Notes: generated by a model not told the origin, from the letters alone. A stretch of 64,000 bases of DNA from Falsirhodobacter halotolerans (GCF_022899245.1 NZ_JALJAZ010000001.1:662501-726500), one strand, 5' to 3'; positions 8,347-17,275 are shown, counted from the first letter of the stretch. Numbers and translations are program-made.

Positions 8347-9927
8347 ATGATCACGCGACGGACGTTCGGAACCTATACCTTGGCTGCGGGCGCGATGACC
8401 ATGCCATTGCCGCGCCTGGCCTTCGGGCAGGGCACGCGGCCCACGCTGCGCATCGCGGTGGACAATCTGTGGTCCAACCTGAACACGATCAACGGCATCT
8501 CCACCACCACGCGGCGGTTCTTTCCCAACATCTATACCCATCTGGTGGAACAGGATTTCATCAACGACCCCGAAGGCGTGGCGCTGATCCCCGGCCTTGC
8601 CACCGAATGGTCGCAGAACGGCAAGGTCTGGACCCTGACCCTGCGCGAGGGGGTGAAGTTCCACAATGGCGAAACGATGACCGCCGAGGATGTGGCCTTC
8701 ACCCTTGGGCCGGAACGCCTGTGGGGCGAGCAGCCGTTCGAACCGCGCGGCAAGACCTTCACCGCCGGCTTCACGCGGGTGGAGGCCACGGGCGATCTGA
8801 CGGTGGAGATCGAGACCGAGCGCGAGGACCCCTACATCCCCGGCAAGCTGACCGGCTATATCGGGTTCGTCGTGCCCAAGAAGGCTTATCTGGAGATGGG
8901 GGTGGACGCCTTCGGGCAGATGCCCATCGGCACCGGCCCCTACAAGGTCACGACCTTCCGTTCGGGCGAGGTGCTGGAGATGGAGGCCTTCGACGACTAC
9001 TGGGACGGCCCGCCCCCCGCGCAGAAACTGATCTGGCGCATCGTGCCGGAATTCGCGGGCCGCATGGCGGGGCTGGTGTCGAACGAGTTCGACTTCATGG
9101 TCAACATCCCCACCGATCAGGAGGCGCAGATGGCGTCCTATTCCAACGTCACGCTGACGCGGGCGCTGGCGGGCAACTACCCGGCCTTCGCCTTCAACAC
9201 GCGGCCCGATCCGGCGGACAACCCCCTGGTGGACGTGAACCTGCGCAAGGGGATGGTGCAGGCGATCGACATGGACGCGATCGTGGCGGCGCTGTTCGGG
9301 GACACGACCTTCCATCCGGCGGTGCCGTTCAACTTCCCTGAATACGGACCCTTCTATGACCCGAACATGGTCAACCCGCTGCCCTATGACCCCGACGCGG
9401 CCCGGGCGCTGATCGCGAAATCGGGCTATGACGGGCAGCCTTTGCAATGGCACATCACGCGCGGCTTCTATCCCAATTATGAAATCGCGGCCGAGATCAT
9501 GATCGAGCAATGGGCGCAGGTGGGCGTGAACGTCGTGGCCGAAATCCTCGACAATTTCGAACTGGTCTATACCCGCCCCTATCACATGATGAACATGTCG
9601 ATGTCGACGAACTTCATCCCCGGCGACCCCTATCAGCCCCTGTGGCTGGACTGGGGTCCGACGGCCAGCCGGTCCACCGCGCAGTGGAAGACTTGGGACC
9701 CCACCCCCGAATATTTGGCGGCGGGCGAGGCGTTCGAACAGGCCACCGATTTCGAGACGCGCAACGCCGCCTATTTGAAGCTGTCGCAGGCGTGGCAGGA
9801 TGTGACGCCGGGATATTACATGTGGAAAAGCGTCTATAACTGGGCGCACCGATCCGACATCGGCTTTGTCCCCCGGTCGGATGGCGAGATGCGGATGTTC
9901 GGCCCCTATGTCACGCTGCCCTCATGA
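8347..9927 (+). CDS. ABC transporter substrate-binding protein, family 5, with Tat-type signal
   Basis: This 526-residue extracytoplasmic binding protein belongs to the DppA/OppA family (SBP family 5). The N-terminus has a twin arginine (Arg4-Arg5 in TRRTF) followed by a hydrophobic stretch to about residue 28, which suggests export by the Tat pathway. Family hallmarks include LREGVKFHNGETMTAEDVAF and the GTGPYKVTTF segment. A good CGGAGG ribosome-binding site precedes the ATG, 28 bp after the permease. It overlaps the creatininase-family gene by four bases. The ligand is unknown; the family binds peptides and many other small molecules. Confidence 0.93.
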   Translation: MITRRTFGTYTLAAGAMTMPLPRLAFGQGTRPTLRIAVDNLWSNLNTINGISTTTRRFFPNIYTHLVEQDFINDPEGVALIPGLATEWSQNGKVWTLTLREGVKFHNGETMTAEDVAFTLGPERLWGEQPFEPRGKTFTAGFTRVEATGDLTVEIETEREDPYIPGKLTGYIGFVVPKKAYLEMGVDAFGQMPIGTGPYKVTTFRSGEVLEMEAFDDYWDGPPPAQKLIWRIVPEFAGRMAGLVSNEFDFMVNIPTDQEAQMASYSNVTLTRALAGNYPAFAFNTRPDPADNPLVDVNLRKGMVQAIDMDAIVAALFGDTTFHPAVPFNFPEYGPFYDPNMVNPLPYDPDAARALIAKSGYDGQPLQWHITRGFYPNYEIAAEIMIEQWAQVGVNVVAEILDNFELVYTRPYHMMNMSMSTNFIPGDPYQPLWLDWGPTASRSTAQWKTWDPTPEYLAAGEAFEQATDFETRNAAYLKLSQAWQDVTPGYYMWKSVYNWAHRSDIGFVPRSDGEMRMFGPYVTLPS

Positions 9928-10724
9928 AACATACGTTGAAGGATATGACGGTCGCGGAATTCTGCGACCGGCTGGGCGACGATCCCGTCATCCTCCTGCC
10001 CTTGGGCAGCCATGAGGAGCAGGGGCCCCACGCCCCCATGGGCGATTACCAACTGGCCGAGATCATCGCAGGCCGGATCGCCGAAAGCTCGGGCGCGGTG
10101 GCGGCCCCCTGCCTGCCCTTCGGATATGCCGATTTCTTCCGCGGCTTTCCCGGCGGCATCCAGTTGCGCGCCAGCACCTTCACGGCGGTGCTGGCGGACA
10201 TGATCACCGCCTTTCTGGATCACGGGCTGGAGCGGGTGCTGATCGTCAACGGCCATTCGTCGAACGCCCCGCTGATCGATCAGGTGCTGCGCCGGGTGCG
10301 GGCGGAGCGGGGGGTCGCCGTGGCCTCGTTGGATCTGTGGCGGGCGATCCCGGACGGGGTGTGGGGCCGCGTTCACGGGGATGATGCGGCGCGGGCGCGG
10401 GGGCATGGGGCCGATCCCGTCACCTCGGTCGCGATGCATCTTCTGCCGGACGCGGTGCGGCCCGACCTGATCCGGCCGTCGGGGTCGGCCACGGCGTTCG
10501 GCCTGCCTGCCGCCGTGAACGGGGTGCGGTTCGGGGATGTGCATGTCCATCTGCCCCTGAACGCGCATGAGGTGAATGCCGACGGGATGCTGGGGGGCGA
10601 CGCCACCCTCGCCTCGGCCGCGAAGGGGGAGGAGATCGTGGCCCATCTGACCGCGCTGGGCGCCGATCTGGTGCGGCATCTGGCCCATGTCGATCCCCGC
10701 AACCCCATGGACCGGGTGGAATGA
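9924..10724 (+). CDS. Creatininase-family amidohydrolase (divergent metal site)
   Basis: This 266-residue protein of the creatininase family (creatinine amidohydrolase, MftE and relatives) contains enzymes that hydrolyse amide bonds with a two-metal site. The family motif near the N-terminus is present as GSHEEQGPHAPMGD (28-41). NGHSSN follows at 109-114 and HGADPVTS at 161-168. Compared with the usual EQHGPHLP..TD pattern, Glu31 is kept, the metal-ligand His is Gln33, and the Asp is displaced by one position (Asp41). It overlaps the genes on both sides by four bases, so it is made with the ABC importer and presumably acts on the imported molecule. Substrate not known. Confidence 0.85.
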   Translation: MKHTLKDMTVAEFCDRLGDDPVILLPLGSHEEQGPHAPMGDYQLAEIIAGRIAESSGAVAAPCLPFGYADFFRGFPGGIQLRASTFTAVLADMITAFLDHGLERVLIVNGHSSNAPLIDQVLRRVRAERGVAVASLDLWRAIPDGVWGRVHGDDAARARGHGADPVTSVAMHLLPDAVRPDLIRPSGSATAFGLPAAVNGVRFGDVHVHLPLNAHEVNADGMLGGDATLASAAKGEEIVAHLTALGADLVRHLAHVDPRNPMDRVE

Positions 10725-12337
10725 TGACCGAACCACTGCTGGACATCCGCAATCTGACGGTGCCCCTGCCGCGCGGGGCCGACCGGCCCTTCGCGGTCAA
10801 GGATCTGTCGCTGACGCTGAACCCCGGAGAAATCCTGTGCGTGGTGGGCGAGACGGGGTCGGGCAAGTCCCTGACCGCGATGGCCGCCATGGGGCTGTTG
10901 CCGCCGAACCTGCCCGCCGCCACCGGCCATATCGGGTTCGAGGGGCGCGATCTTCTGCATCTGCCCGCGAAAGAGCGGCGGACATTGTCGGGCCGCCGTC
11001 TGGCGATGATCTTTCAGGAACCCATCGCGGCGCTGAACCCCGTCTACCGCGTGGGCGATCAGGTGGGGGAGGTGTTTCGTCTGCACACCGACCTGTCGGC
11101 GGCGCAGATCCGCGACAAGGTGCTGCACCTGTTTCGCGAAGTGCGCCTGCCAGACCCGGAGGCGATCATGGCCGCCTATCCCCATCAGTTGTCGGGTGGG
11201 CAATGCCAGCGCGTGATGATCGCGACGGCGCTGGCGCTGGAACCCGCGATCCTGATCGCGGACGAACCGACGACCGCGCTGGATGTGACCACGCAGGCGC
11301 AGATCCTGAAGCTGATGCTGGACCTGCGCCGGACCCACGACACCGGCATCCTGTTCATCACCCACGATTTCGGCGTCGTGGCCGAAATTGCCGACCGGGT
11401 GGCCGTGATGCGCCATGGCGAATTGGTCGAGGTGGGTCCGGTGCGCGGGATACTGACGACGCCGCAGGCCGATTACACCAAGCGCCTTCTGGCCGCCGTC
11501 CCGACGCTGGAACTGAACGCGGCGCGGGACGGGCGGGGTGGGCCGGTGCTGTCGGCCACCGGCATGTCCAAGCTGTTCCGCGTGGGCGGCATGTTCGGCA
11601 AGGTGCGCGAGGTGCGCGCGCTGGATCATGTGGACCTGACGGTTCATGAGGGGGAGACGGTCGGCCTTGTGGGGGAAAGCGGCAGCGGGAAATCGACGTT
11701 GGCGCAATGCGTGATCCGGCTGGTCGATCCCGATGGCGGGGCGGTGACGCTGGCGGGCGGCGATTTCACCCATCTGCGCGGGCGGGCGCTGCGGGATGCG
11801 CGGCGCAAGGTGCAGATCGTGTTCCAGGACCCCTATACCGCGCTGGACCCGCGCCAGACGGTGGGGGGCGCGATCGCCGAAGGGCCGATCATCCACGGCA
11901 CCCCCCTGCGCACGGCGCAGGCGCAGGCGCGGGATTTGCTGGGGGCGGTCGGGCTCGACCCCTCGGCCTATGGTCGGTTCCCGCACGAGTTTTCCGGCGG
12001 GCAGCGGCAACGGGTCTGCATCGCCCGCGCCCTGGCGCTGGAGCCGCGCCTTCTGATCGCGGATGAAAGCGTGTCGGCGCTGGACGTGTCGGTGCAGGCG
12101 CAGATCCTTGATCTGCTGGCCGACATGCAGGCGCGGCTGCGCTTCGGGATGCTGTTCATCACCCACGATCTGCGCGTCGCCAGCCGCATCTGCGACCGTA
12201 TCGCCGTCATGCGCCAGGGCCGCATCATCGAGGAGGCGGAGCCCGCCACCCTGTTCACCGCCCCGCGCGAAGATTACACCCGCGCGCTTCTGGCCGCCGT
12301 GCCGGGGCGCGACTGGCAAACGAGGACCCCCGCATGA
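10721..12337 (+). CDS. Fused double ABC ATPase (DppD-DppF type)
   Basis: This 538-residue cytoplasmic ATPase supplies energy to the dipeptide-type importer. Two complete ABC domains are fused. Domain 1 has Walker A GETGSGKS (43-50), signature LSGGQ (157-161) and Walker B ILIADEP (177-183). Domain 2 has Walker A GESGSGKS (318-325), signature FSGGQ (424-428) and Walker B LLIADES (444-450). In many bacteria the two halves are separate DppD and DppF genes; the fused form is common in alphaproteobacteria. ATG codons at 10721 and 10724 are both possible starts. It overlaps the creatininase-family gene and the RraA-like gene by four bases each. Confidence 0.94.
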   Translation: MMTEPLLDIRNLTVPLPRGADRPFAVKDLSLTLNPGEILCVVGETGSGKSLTAMAAMGLLPPNLPAATGHIGFEGRDLLHLPAKERRTLSGRRLAMIFQEPIAALNPVYRVGDQVGEVFRLHTDLSAAQIRDKVLHLFREVRLPDPEAIMAAYPHQLSGGQCQRVMIATALALEPAILIADEPTTALDVTTQAQILKLMLDLRRTHDTGILFITHDFGVVAEIADRVAVMRHGELVEVGPVRGILTTPQADYTKRLLAAVPTLELNAARDGRGGPVLSATGMSKLFRVGGMFGKVREVRALDHVDLTVHEGETVGLVGESGSGKSTLAQCVIRLVDPDGGAVTLAGGDFTHLRGRALRDARRKVQIVFQDPYTALDPRQTVGGAIAEGPIIHGTPLRTAQAQARDLLGAVGLDPSAYGRFPHEFSGGQRQRVCIARALALEPRLLIADESVSALDVSVQAQILDLLADMQARLRFGMLFITHDLRVASRICDRIAVMRQGRIIEEAEPATLFTAPREDYTRALLAAVPGRDWQTRTPA

Positions 12338-13005
12338 AACGCTATCACATCGGCCCCGTGCCGCCGCAGATCGACCCGGCCCTGAGGGAGGGGTTCGCCA
12401 AGGTGGAGGTGGCGACCATCGGCCATTTCCGCCATCGCGGTTATGTCGATCATGGTCTGCGTCCGCTGGCCCCGCTGGGCGGGACGCTGGTCGGCACGGC
12501 GATCACGGTGGCCATTCCGGGCACCGATTCCACGATGCTGCACCACGCCATGTCGGTGGTGCGCCCCGGCGACGTGGTGGTGATCGACCGGTTGGGGGAC
12601 CGGCGTCACGCCTGTCTGGGCGGGGGTGTGGCCTTTGCCGCCAAGGTGGCGGGGGCGATCGCCGTCGTGCTGGACGGCCCCTGCACCGACGCCGAAGAGA
12701 TTGTCGGCGTGGGCCTGCCGGTCTTCTGCCGGGGTGTTTCCGGCGTCACGACGCGGCTGAACGATCTGGGCGGGGCGCTGAACCTGCCCATCGCCTGCGG
12801 CAATGTGCCGGTCCTGCCGGGGGATGTGGTGATTCTGGACGATTGCGGCGTGCTGGTCCTGCCCCCGGCCGAGGCGGAGGAGGTCCTGACCGAAGCGATC
12901 GCACGTCAGGCGCGCGCGGGCCGCAACGCCCACCGGATCGAGGCGGGAGAAAAGCTGGGTGATCTGTCGGGGGCGACGGCCAAGGTCATGACAGCGTTGA
13001 AGTAA
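12334..13005 (+). CDS. RraA-like family protein (aldolase/RraA fold)
   Basis: This 223-residue protein of the RraA / class II 4-hydroxy-4-methyl-2-oxoglutarate aldolase family ends the ABC operon. Conserved features are RPGDVVVID (77-85) and DGPCTD (114-119). In the characterised aldolases the last motif ends in Arg-Asp, where Arg binds the substrate carboxylate. Here that Arg is Thr118, while Asp119 is retained. The usual acidic residue of the GELL/GDN loop is also absent (LGGGVA, 95-100). I therefore keep the general family name. In this operon a metabolic role is more likely than RNase E inhibition. It overlaps the ATPase gene by four bases and ends just before a convergent tRNA gene. Confidence 0.85.
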   Translation: MKRYHIGPVPPQIDPALREGFAKVEVATIGHFRHRGYVDHGLRPLAPLGGTLVGTAITVAIPGTDSTMLHHAMSVVRPGDVVVIDRLGDRRHACLGGGVAFAAKVAGAIAVVLDGPCTDAEEIVGVGLPVFCRGVSGVTTRLNDLGGALNLPIACGNVPVLPGDVVILDDCGVLVLPPAEAEEVLTEAIARQARAGRNAHRIEAGEKLGDLSGATAKVMTALK

Positions 13006-13006
13006 G

Positions 13007-13081
13007 TGGCAGCCCGTAGGGGAGTCGAACCCCTCTTTTCAGGTTGAAAACCTGACGTCCTAACCGATAGACGAACGGGCC
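13007..13081 (-). tRNA. tRNA-Glu (UUC)
   Basis: A complete cloverleaf can be drawn on the minus strand. The acceptor is GGCCCGT paired with ACGGGCT, followed by G and an encoded CCA. The anticodon loop TTTTCAA gives anticodon TTC, closed by the stem TCAGG/CCTGA. The T arm GAGGGGTTCGACTCCCC is canonical. The 3' end is two bases from the stop of the convergent RraA-like gene. Confidence 0.96.
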
Positions 13082-13091
13082 ACTGGCGGGG

Positions 13092-13120
13092 TGTCTAATG
13101 TCCGACGCCCCCCCGTGCAA
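13092..13120 (-). promoter_or_regulatory. Candidate sigma-70 promoter of tRNA-Glu
   Basis: On the minus strand TTGCAC (13120-13115) and TAGACA (13097-13092) are 17 bp apart. The -10 box ends about 11 bp before the tRNA 5' end, which is the right distance for a tRNA transcript. The -10 match is modest, so this is a prediction. Confidence 0.45.
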
Positions 13121-13129
13121 GAGGAAAAA

Positions 13130-14875
13130 TCACGCTTCGGGTGCGGCATCTTCCAGACGCATCTGAACCTTGGTGCGCCCGCCCCATGTATTCAGCTCCA
13201 GCCGTCCGGCCAGATGGAACCGCCGCGTGCCGCCGCCTTCCAGTGCGGGGCCGAGGGGGCCGTCGAAGGCGCCGAAGGCCATCGCCTCCACCTGCGGGCC
13301 GCCAAGCCCGCCGAAGGTGGCCTTCAGATGCGTCTCACCAATCCGGCGGGTGGAAAGGACCTGCGCGGCGAAGGCAAAACGCGGCGCGGGGGAAGAGGCG
13401 CCGAACGGGCCCGCCGTCTCGATCTGTTCGATCAGTTCGGGGGTGCAGGCCTGGGGCATGAGCAGACCGTCGATCCGCAGATCGGACGGCCCGGCGGTGC
13501 CCGCGCCCTGCCGCGCCAGAAGATCGGCCAGACGGGCCATCGCCTCGGGCAGCTTCTCTTCGGCCACGGTCAGGCCGGCGGCCATCTTGTGCCCGCCGCC
13601 CTTCAGCAGCAACCCTTCCTCGGCCAGCCGATGGATCGCGGCCCCCAGATCGACGCCCGCCACCGACCGGCCCGAACCTTTGCCGATCCCCTTGTCCAGC
13701 CCGATGACGATGGCGGGGCGGTTCGTCGCCTCTTTCATGCGCGAGGCGACGATGCCCACCACACCCGGATGCCAGCCATCCCCCGCCGCCCAGACCAAGG
13801 GCGCGTCAAGGCCGCGGGCCTCGGCCTGGGCCATCGCCTCGGCCCGGACCTGGCTTTCGATGTCGCGGCGGGCGGTGTTCAATTCGTCCAGCCGCGCGGC
13901 CAGCGCCGCCGCCTCGCGCGGGTCGTCCGTCGCCAGAAGGCGCGCGCCCAGATCGGCCTGCCCGATCCGCCCTCCCGCATTGACGCGGGGGCCAAGCAGA
14001 AACCCGAGGGCATAGGTGTTCGGCGCCTCGCGCATCCGCGCCACGTCGGCCAGCGCGGTCAGGCCCACGCGGTCGCGGCGGGCCATGACCTTCAGCCCCT
14101 GTCGGACCAGCGCGCGGTTCACCCCGATCAGCGGGGCCACATCGGCCACCGTCGCCAGCGCGACCAGATCGAGCATCCCCATCAGGTCCGGTCCGGTGAT
14201 CCCGTCGCCCCGCAGGCGGCGATTGGCCTCCACCAGCATCAGGAACACGACCGAGGCGGCACACAGATGCGCCAGCGCCCCATCCTCGTCCTGCCGGTTG
14301 GGGTTCACGACGGCCACGGCGGGGGGCAGGGTTTCGGCCCCCAGGTGGTGGTCCAGCACGATGACATCCGTGCCCGCCGCCGCGATCGGTTCATGGCTGA
14401 GGGTGCCGCAATCGACGCAGATGATCAGGTCGTGCCGGGCCCCCAATTCCTGCATCGCGGGCACGTTCGGGCCATAGCCCTCGTCGATCCGGTCGGGGAT
14501 ATAGAGCGTTGCCTGACGCCCCATGGCGCGCAGCCACACCAGCAGCAGGGCGGCGGAGGTGCCGCCATCTACATCGTAATCGGCAAAGACCGCGATGCGT
14601 TCGCGCCCGTGAACGGCCGTCAGGAAACGATCCGTCGCGGGGCCCATGTCGCGCAGGGTCATCGGATCGGGCAGAAGGTCGCGCAGCGCGGGCGCAAGGT
14701 ATGAGGCCGAGGTGTCCGCCGTCACGCCGCGTTTGACCAACACGCGGCACAGGGCGGTGGGCAGGCGGGTGGATTGGCCAAGGGCGTCGGCCAGACGCTC
14801 CTCCTCGGCGGTGGGGCCGACCCAGCGGCGTCCGGTGATCGAGCGTTCGACGTTCAGGAAAGCGGGGGATGTCAT
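13130..14875 (-). CDS. recJ: Single-stranded-DNA-specific exonuclease RecJ
   Basis: This 581-residue 5'-3' single-strand DNA exonuclease works in recombinational repair and mismatch repair. It is a DHH-family phosphoesterase: motif I is DYDVDG at 99-104 and the DHH motif is Asp175-His176-His177. The DHHA1 domain with its GGHKMAAGLT segment (GGH motif) comes later, followed by an OB-like C-terminal domain. Length matches E. coli RecJ (577). It starts just downstream of a strong terminator that ends glpX, so it probably has its own promoter in the short gap. tRNA-Glu lies downstream in the same direction. Confidence 0.96.
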   Translation of the reverse strand: MTSPAFLNVERSITGRRWVGPTAEEERLADALGQSTRLPTALCRVLVKRGVTADTSASYLAPALRDLLPDPMTLRDMGPATDRFLTAVHGRERIAVFADYDVDGGTSAALLLVWLRAMGRQATLYIPDRIDEGYGPNVPAMQELGARHDLIICVDCGTLSHEPIAAAGTDVIVLDHHLGAETLPPAVAVVNPNRQDEDGALAHLCAASVVFLMLVEANRRLRGDGITGPDLMGMLDLVALATVADVAPLIGVNRALVRQGLKVMARRDRVGLTALADVARMREAPNTYALGFLLGPRVNAGGRIGQADLGARLLATDDPREAAALAARLDELNTARRDIESQVRAEAMAQAEARGLDAPLVWAAGDGWHPGVVGIVASRMKEATNRPAIVIGLDKGIGKGSGRSVAGVDLGAAIHRLAEEGLLLKGGGHKMAAGLTVAEEKLPEAMARLADLLARQGAGTAGPSDLRIDGLLMPQACTPELIEQIETAGPFGASSPAPRFAFAAQVLSTRRIGETHLKATFGGLGGPQVEAMAFGAFDGPLGPALEGGGTRRFHLAGRLELNTWGGRTKVQMRLEDAAPEA

Positions 14876-14911
14876 GGGCGGTCTGTTACCGCGTTTGCGG
14901 ACGCAGGAACA

Positions 14912-14944
14912 GGAAAAACGCCCCGTCCTTGCGGGCGGGGCGTT
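14912..14944 (-). terminator. Rho-independent terminator after glpX
   Basis: On the minus strand a 12-bp stem (AACGCCCCGCCC paired with GGACGGGGCGTT, one G-T pair) closes a four-base loop and is followed directly by TTTTTCC. It starts a few bases after the glpX stop and separates it from recJ. This is the clearest intrinsic terminator in the window. Confidence 0.88.
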
Positions 14945-14949
14945 CGGGA

Positions 14950-15918
14950 TCAGATGGATTTGATCGGGGTGCGATAGCTCATCCGCCGAACCGATCCGGT
15001 GCGCGAACGCATCAGGACGGTTTCCGTGGTGACCCAGCCGATCTCGCGCTTGATACCGGCGACAAGGTTGCCGTCCGTCACGCCGGTCGCGGCGAAGATA
15101 ACGTCGCCCGTCACCAATTCGTCCTTGGTATAGACGCGGTCCAGATCCTCGATCCCCGCCTTGCGGGCGCGACCGATTTCATCGTCGTTGCGGAACAGAA
15201 GCTTGCCATAGATCTGACCGCCCATGCATTTCAGGGCAGAGGCCGCCAGAACCCCCTCCGGCGCGCCACCCGAGCCCATATACATGTCGATCCCCGTGCC
15301 CGGCGTCGCGCAATGCATGACCCCCGCCACATCGCCATCGGTGATCAGACGGATCGCCGCGCCGGTGGAGCGGACTTCGGCAATCAGGTCGGCGTGGCGG
15401 TCCCGTTCCAGAATGCAGACGGTGATGTCGGAATCCGCACCGCCCTTGGCGCGTGCCAGTGCGCGCACACGTTCGGCGGGGGACATGGCCATCGTGACGG
15501 TGTCGGGGGCATAGCCCGGCCCGATCGCCAGCTTTTCCATATAGACGTCGGGCGCGTGCAGCAGCGTGCCGCGCGGGGCCATCGCGATCACCGTCAGCGC
15601 GTTCGGCATGTCCTTGGCGGTCAGGGTCGTGCCTTCCAGCGGATCGAGCGCGATGTCCACCGCCGGGCCGTTTCCGGTGCCGACCTCTTCGCCGATGAAC
15701 AGCATCGGGGCTTCGTCCCGCTCGCCTTCGCCGATGACGACGACACCCGCGATGTCCAGCAGGTTCAACTGGTCCCGCATGGCGTTGACGGCGGCCTGAT
15801 CGGCGGCCTTTTCATCGCCGCGACCGATCAACGCGTGGGAGGCGAGCGCCGCCGCCTCCGACACCCGAGCCAGACCGAGCGAAAGCATGCGGTCCTGGAA
15901 TTGTTCTGCGTTGGCCAT
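14950..15918 (-). CDS. glpX: Fructose-1,6-bisphosphatase class II
   Basis: This 322-residue gluconeogenic enzyme hydrolyses fructose 1,6-bisphosphate to fructose 6-phosphate. In autotrophs it can also act on sedoheptulose bisphosphate. Class II (GlpX) metal-site motifs are present: GRGDE near 32-36, GEGERDE at 63-69 and DPLEGT at 92-97. The start is taken as ATG 15918 because it follows GAGGGGCAGG. An in-frame extension of 19 residues upstream has no family similarity and lacks a good site. It lies downstream of hom in the same direction and is closed by the terminator at 14912-14944. Confidence 0.95.
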   Translation of the reverse strand: MANAEQFQDRMLSLGLARVSEAAALASHALIGRGDEKAADQAAVNAMRDQLNLLDIAGVVVIGEGERDEAPMLFIGEEVGTGNGPAVDIALDPLEGTTLTAKDMPNALTVIAMAPRGTLLHAPDVYMEKLAIGPGYAPDTVTMAMSPAERVRALARAKGGADSDITVCILERDRHADLIAEVRSTGAAIRLITDGDVAGVMHCATPGTGIDMYMGSGGAPEGVLAASALKCMGGQIYGKLLFRNDDEIGRARKAGIEDLDRVYTKDELVTGDVIFAATGVTDGNLVAGIKREIGWVTTETVLMRSRTGSVRRMSYRTPIKSI

Positions 15919-15939
15919 CCTGCCCCTCGTTTTTACGTT

Positions 15940-15957
15940 CGCCCTATTGGTAGGGCG
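15940..15957 (-). other. Perfect hairpin in the hom-glpX gap
   Basis: CGCCCTA and TAGGGCG form a perfect 7-bp stem around a four-base loop, 22 bp upstream of the glpX start and 32 bp beyond the hom stop. No T-run follows on the minus strand, so termination would have to be weak or Rho-assisted. It could instead be a processing or stability element between the two genes. Confidence 0.4.
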
Positions 15958-15988
15958 CACGGGGGGCGGGGGCAAGCGCAGGTAGCGC

Positions 15989-17275
15989 TCACACCTCTTC
16001 GATGCGCAAGGCGACGGGGTCGCCCACCAGAACGCCGGTCTGACGGAAGCTGTCCAGCGCCACCTGAATGTCGTCGCGCGTGGCCTTGTGCGTCACGATC
16101 AGCACGGGGGCGTCGCCGTCGGCATGGCTGTATTGGCGCATCCGGTTGATGGAAATGCCCGCATCGCCCAGCTTGGTGGCGATTTTCGCCAAAGCGCCGG
16201 GGCGGTCCAGCAGGCGCATCCGCAGATACCATGCCGCAGGTGCCGCCGAACGCGCGGGAACCGCGCTTTCCAGCCGGTCGGCGGGAATGCCGAAGACCGG
16301 CGTGCGGATGCCGCGCGCCAGATCGATCACGTCGCCCATCACGGCGCTGGCGGTCGGACCCTGACCCGCGCCCGCGCCGCGCAAAACGATCTGACCGACC
16401 GAATCGCCCTCGACCACCACCATGTTGGTGCCGCCCGCCAATTGGCCCAGCGGGCTGTCGCAGGGCACGAGGCAGGGCGTCATCCGCTGTTCCAGGCCGC
16501 GCCCGGTCATCTGCGCCACGCCCAGAAGCTTGATGCGGTATCCCATGTCGCCCGCTCGCCGGATGTCGTCGATGGAGATCGCGCCGATCCCCTCCATCTC
16601 CACCCCGTCGAAGGCCACGCGGGTGCCGAAGGCGATGGAGGACAGAAGGCTCAGCTTGTGGGCGGCGTCGATGCCCCCGACGTCCAGATTCGGATCGGCC
16701 TCCAGATAGCCCAAAGCGCGGGCCTCTTCGAACACCATCTCATAGGGCAGGCCCGCATCCTCCATCCGCGTCAGGATATAGTTGCAGGTGCCGTTCATCA
16801 CGCCCATCACGCGGCGGACCTTGTTGCCGGCCAGCGCCTCGGTCAGGGATTTGATGATCGGGATGCCGCCCGCCACCGCCGCCTCGAACCGGATGGTGCG
16901 GCCTGCGGCCTCTGCCTGTTCGGCCAAGGTGTGGCCGGAATGGGCCAGAAGCGCCTTGTTGGCGGTCACGACATCCTTGCCGGCGGCCAGCGCCGCCACG
17001 GTGGCGTCATGGGCGGCACCTTCGTGGCCGCCCATCACCTCGACGAACACGTCCACGTCGTCGCGCCGGGCCAGCGCCACGGGATACTGTTCCCAGGCAA
17101 GGCCCGACAGATCGACGCCGCGGTCGCGCGTCGCATCGCGCGCCGAGACGGCGGTGATCGTAATCGGACGGCCCGCCCGCATGGCGATCATCTCGGCATG
17201 TTGCTGAACGATCTTGATGACACCGACGCCGACCGTTCCAAGGCCGGCAAGTCCGATACGCAGGGGAGCGGGCAT
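15989..17275 (-). CDS. hom: Homoserine dehydrogenase
   Basis: This 428-residue cytoplasmic enzyme reduces aspartate semialdehyde to homoserine, the branch point to threonine and methionine. The N-terminal Rossmann motif is GLGTVG at 11-16. The catalytic domain carries the GKDVVTANKALLA segment with the conserved Lys. A C-terminal ACT domain (about 350-428, LLDRPGALAKIATKLGDAGI) suggests feedback control, commonly by threonine. Length and domain order match the monofunctional Gram-positive/alphaproteobacterial type. A strong GGAGGATTC site precedes the ATG. The aspartate kinase of the pathway is encoded separately at 26492. Confidence 0.96.
   Translation of the reverse strand: MPAPLRIGLAGLGTVGVGVIKIVQQHAEMIAMRAGRPITITAVSARDATRDRGVDLSGLAWEQYPVALARRDDVDVFVEVMGGHEGAAHDATVAALAAGKDVVTANKALLAHSGHTLAEQAEAAGRTIRFEAAVAGGIPIIKSLTEALAGNKVRRVMGVMNGTCNYILTRMEDAGLPYEMVFEEARALGYLEADPNLDVGGIDAAHKLSLLSSIAFGTRVAFDGVEMEGIGAISIDDIRRAGDMGYRIKLLGVAQMTGRGLEQRMTPCLVPCDSPLGQLAGGTNMVVVEGDSVGQIVLRGAGAGQGPTASAVMGDVIDLARGIRTPVFGIPADRLESAVPARSAAPAAWYLRMRLLDRPGALAKIATKLGDAGISINRMRQYSHADGDAPVLIVTHKATRDDIQVALDSFRQTGVLVGDPVALRIEEV

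Noticed and set aside
12334-13005. RNase E inhibitor RraA as a firm assignment
   Set aside because: The family match is only to the shared fold, the operon is metabolic, and key residues of the related aldolases are altered, so no specific function is claimed.
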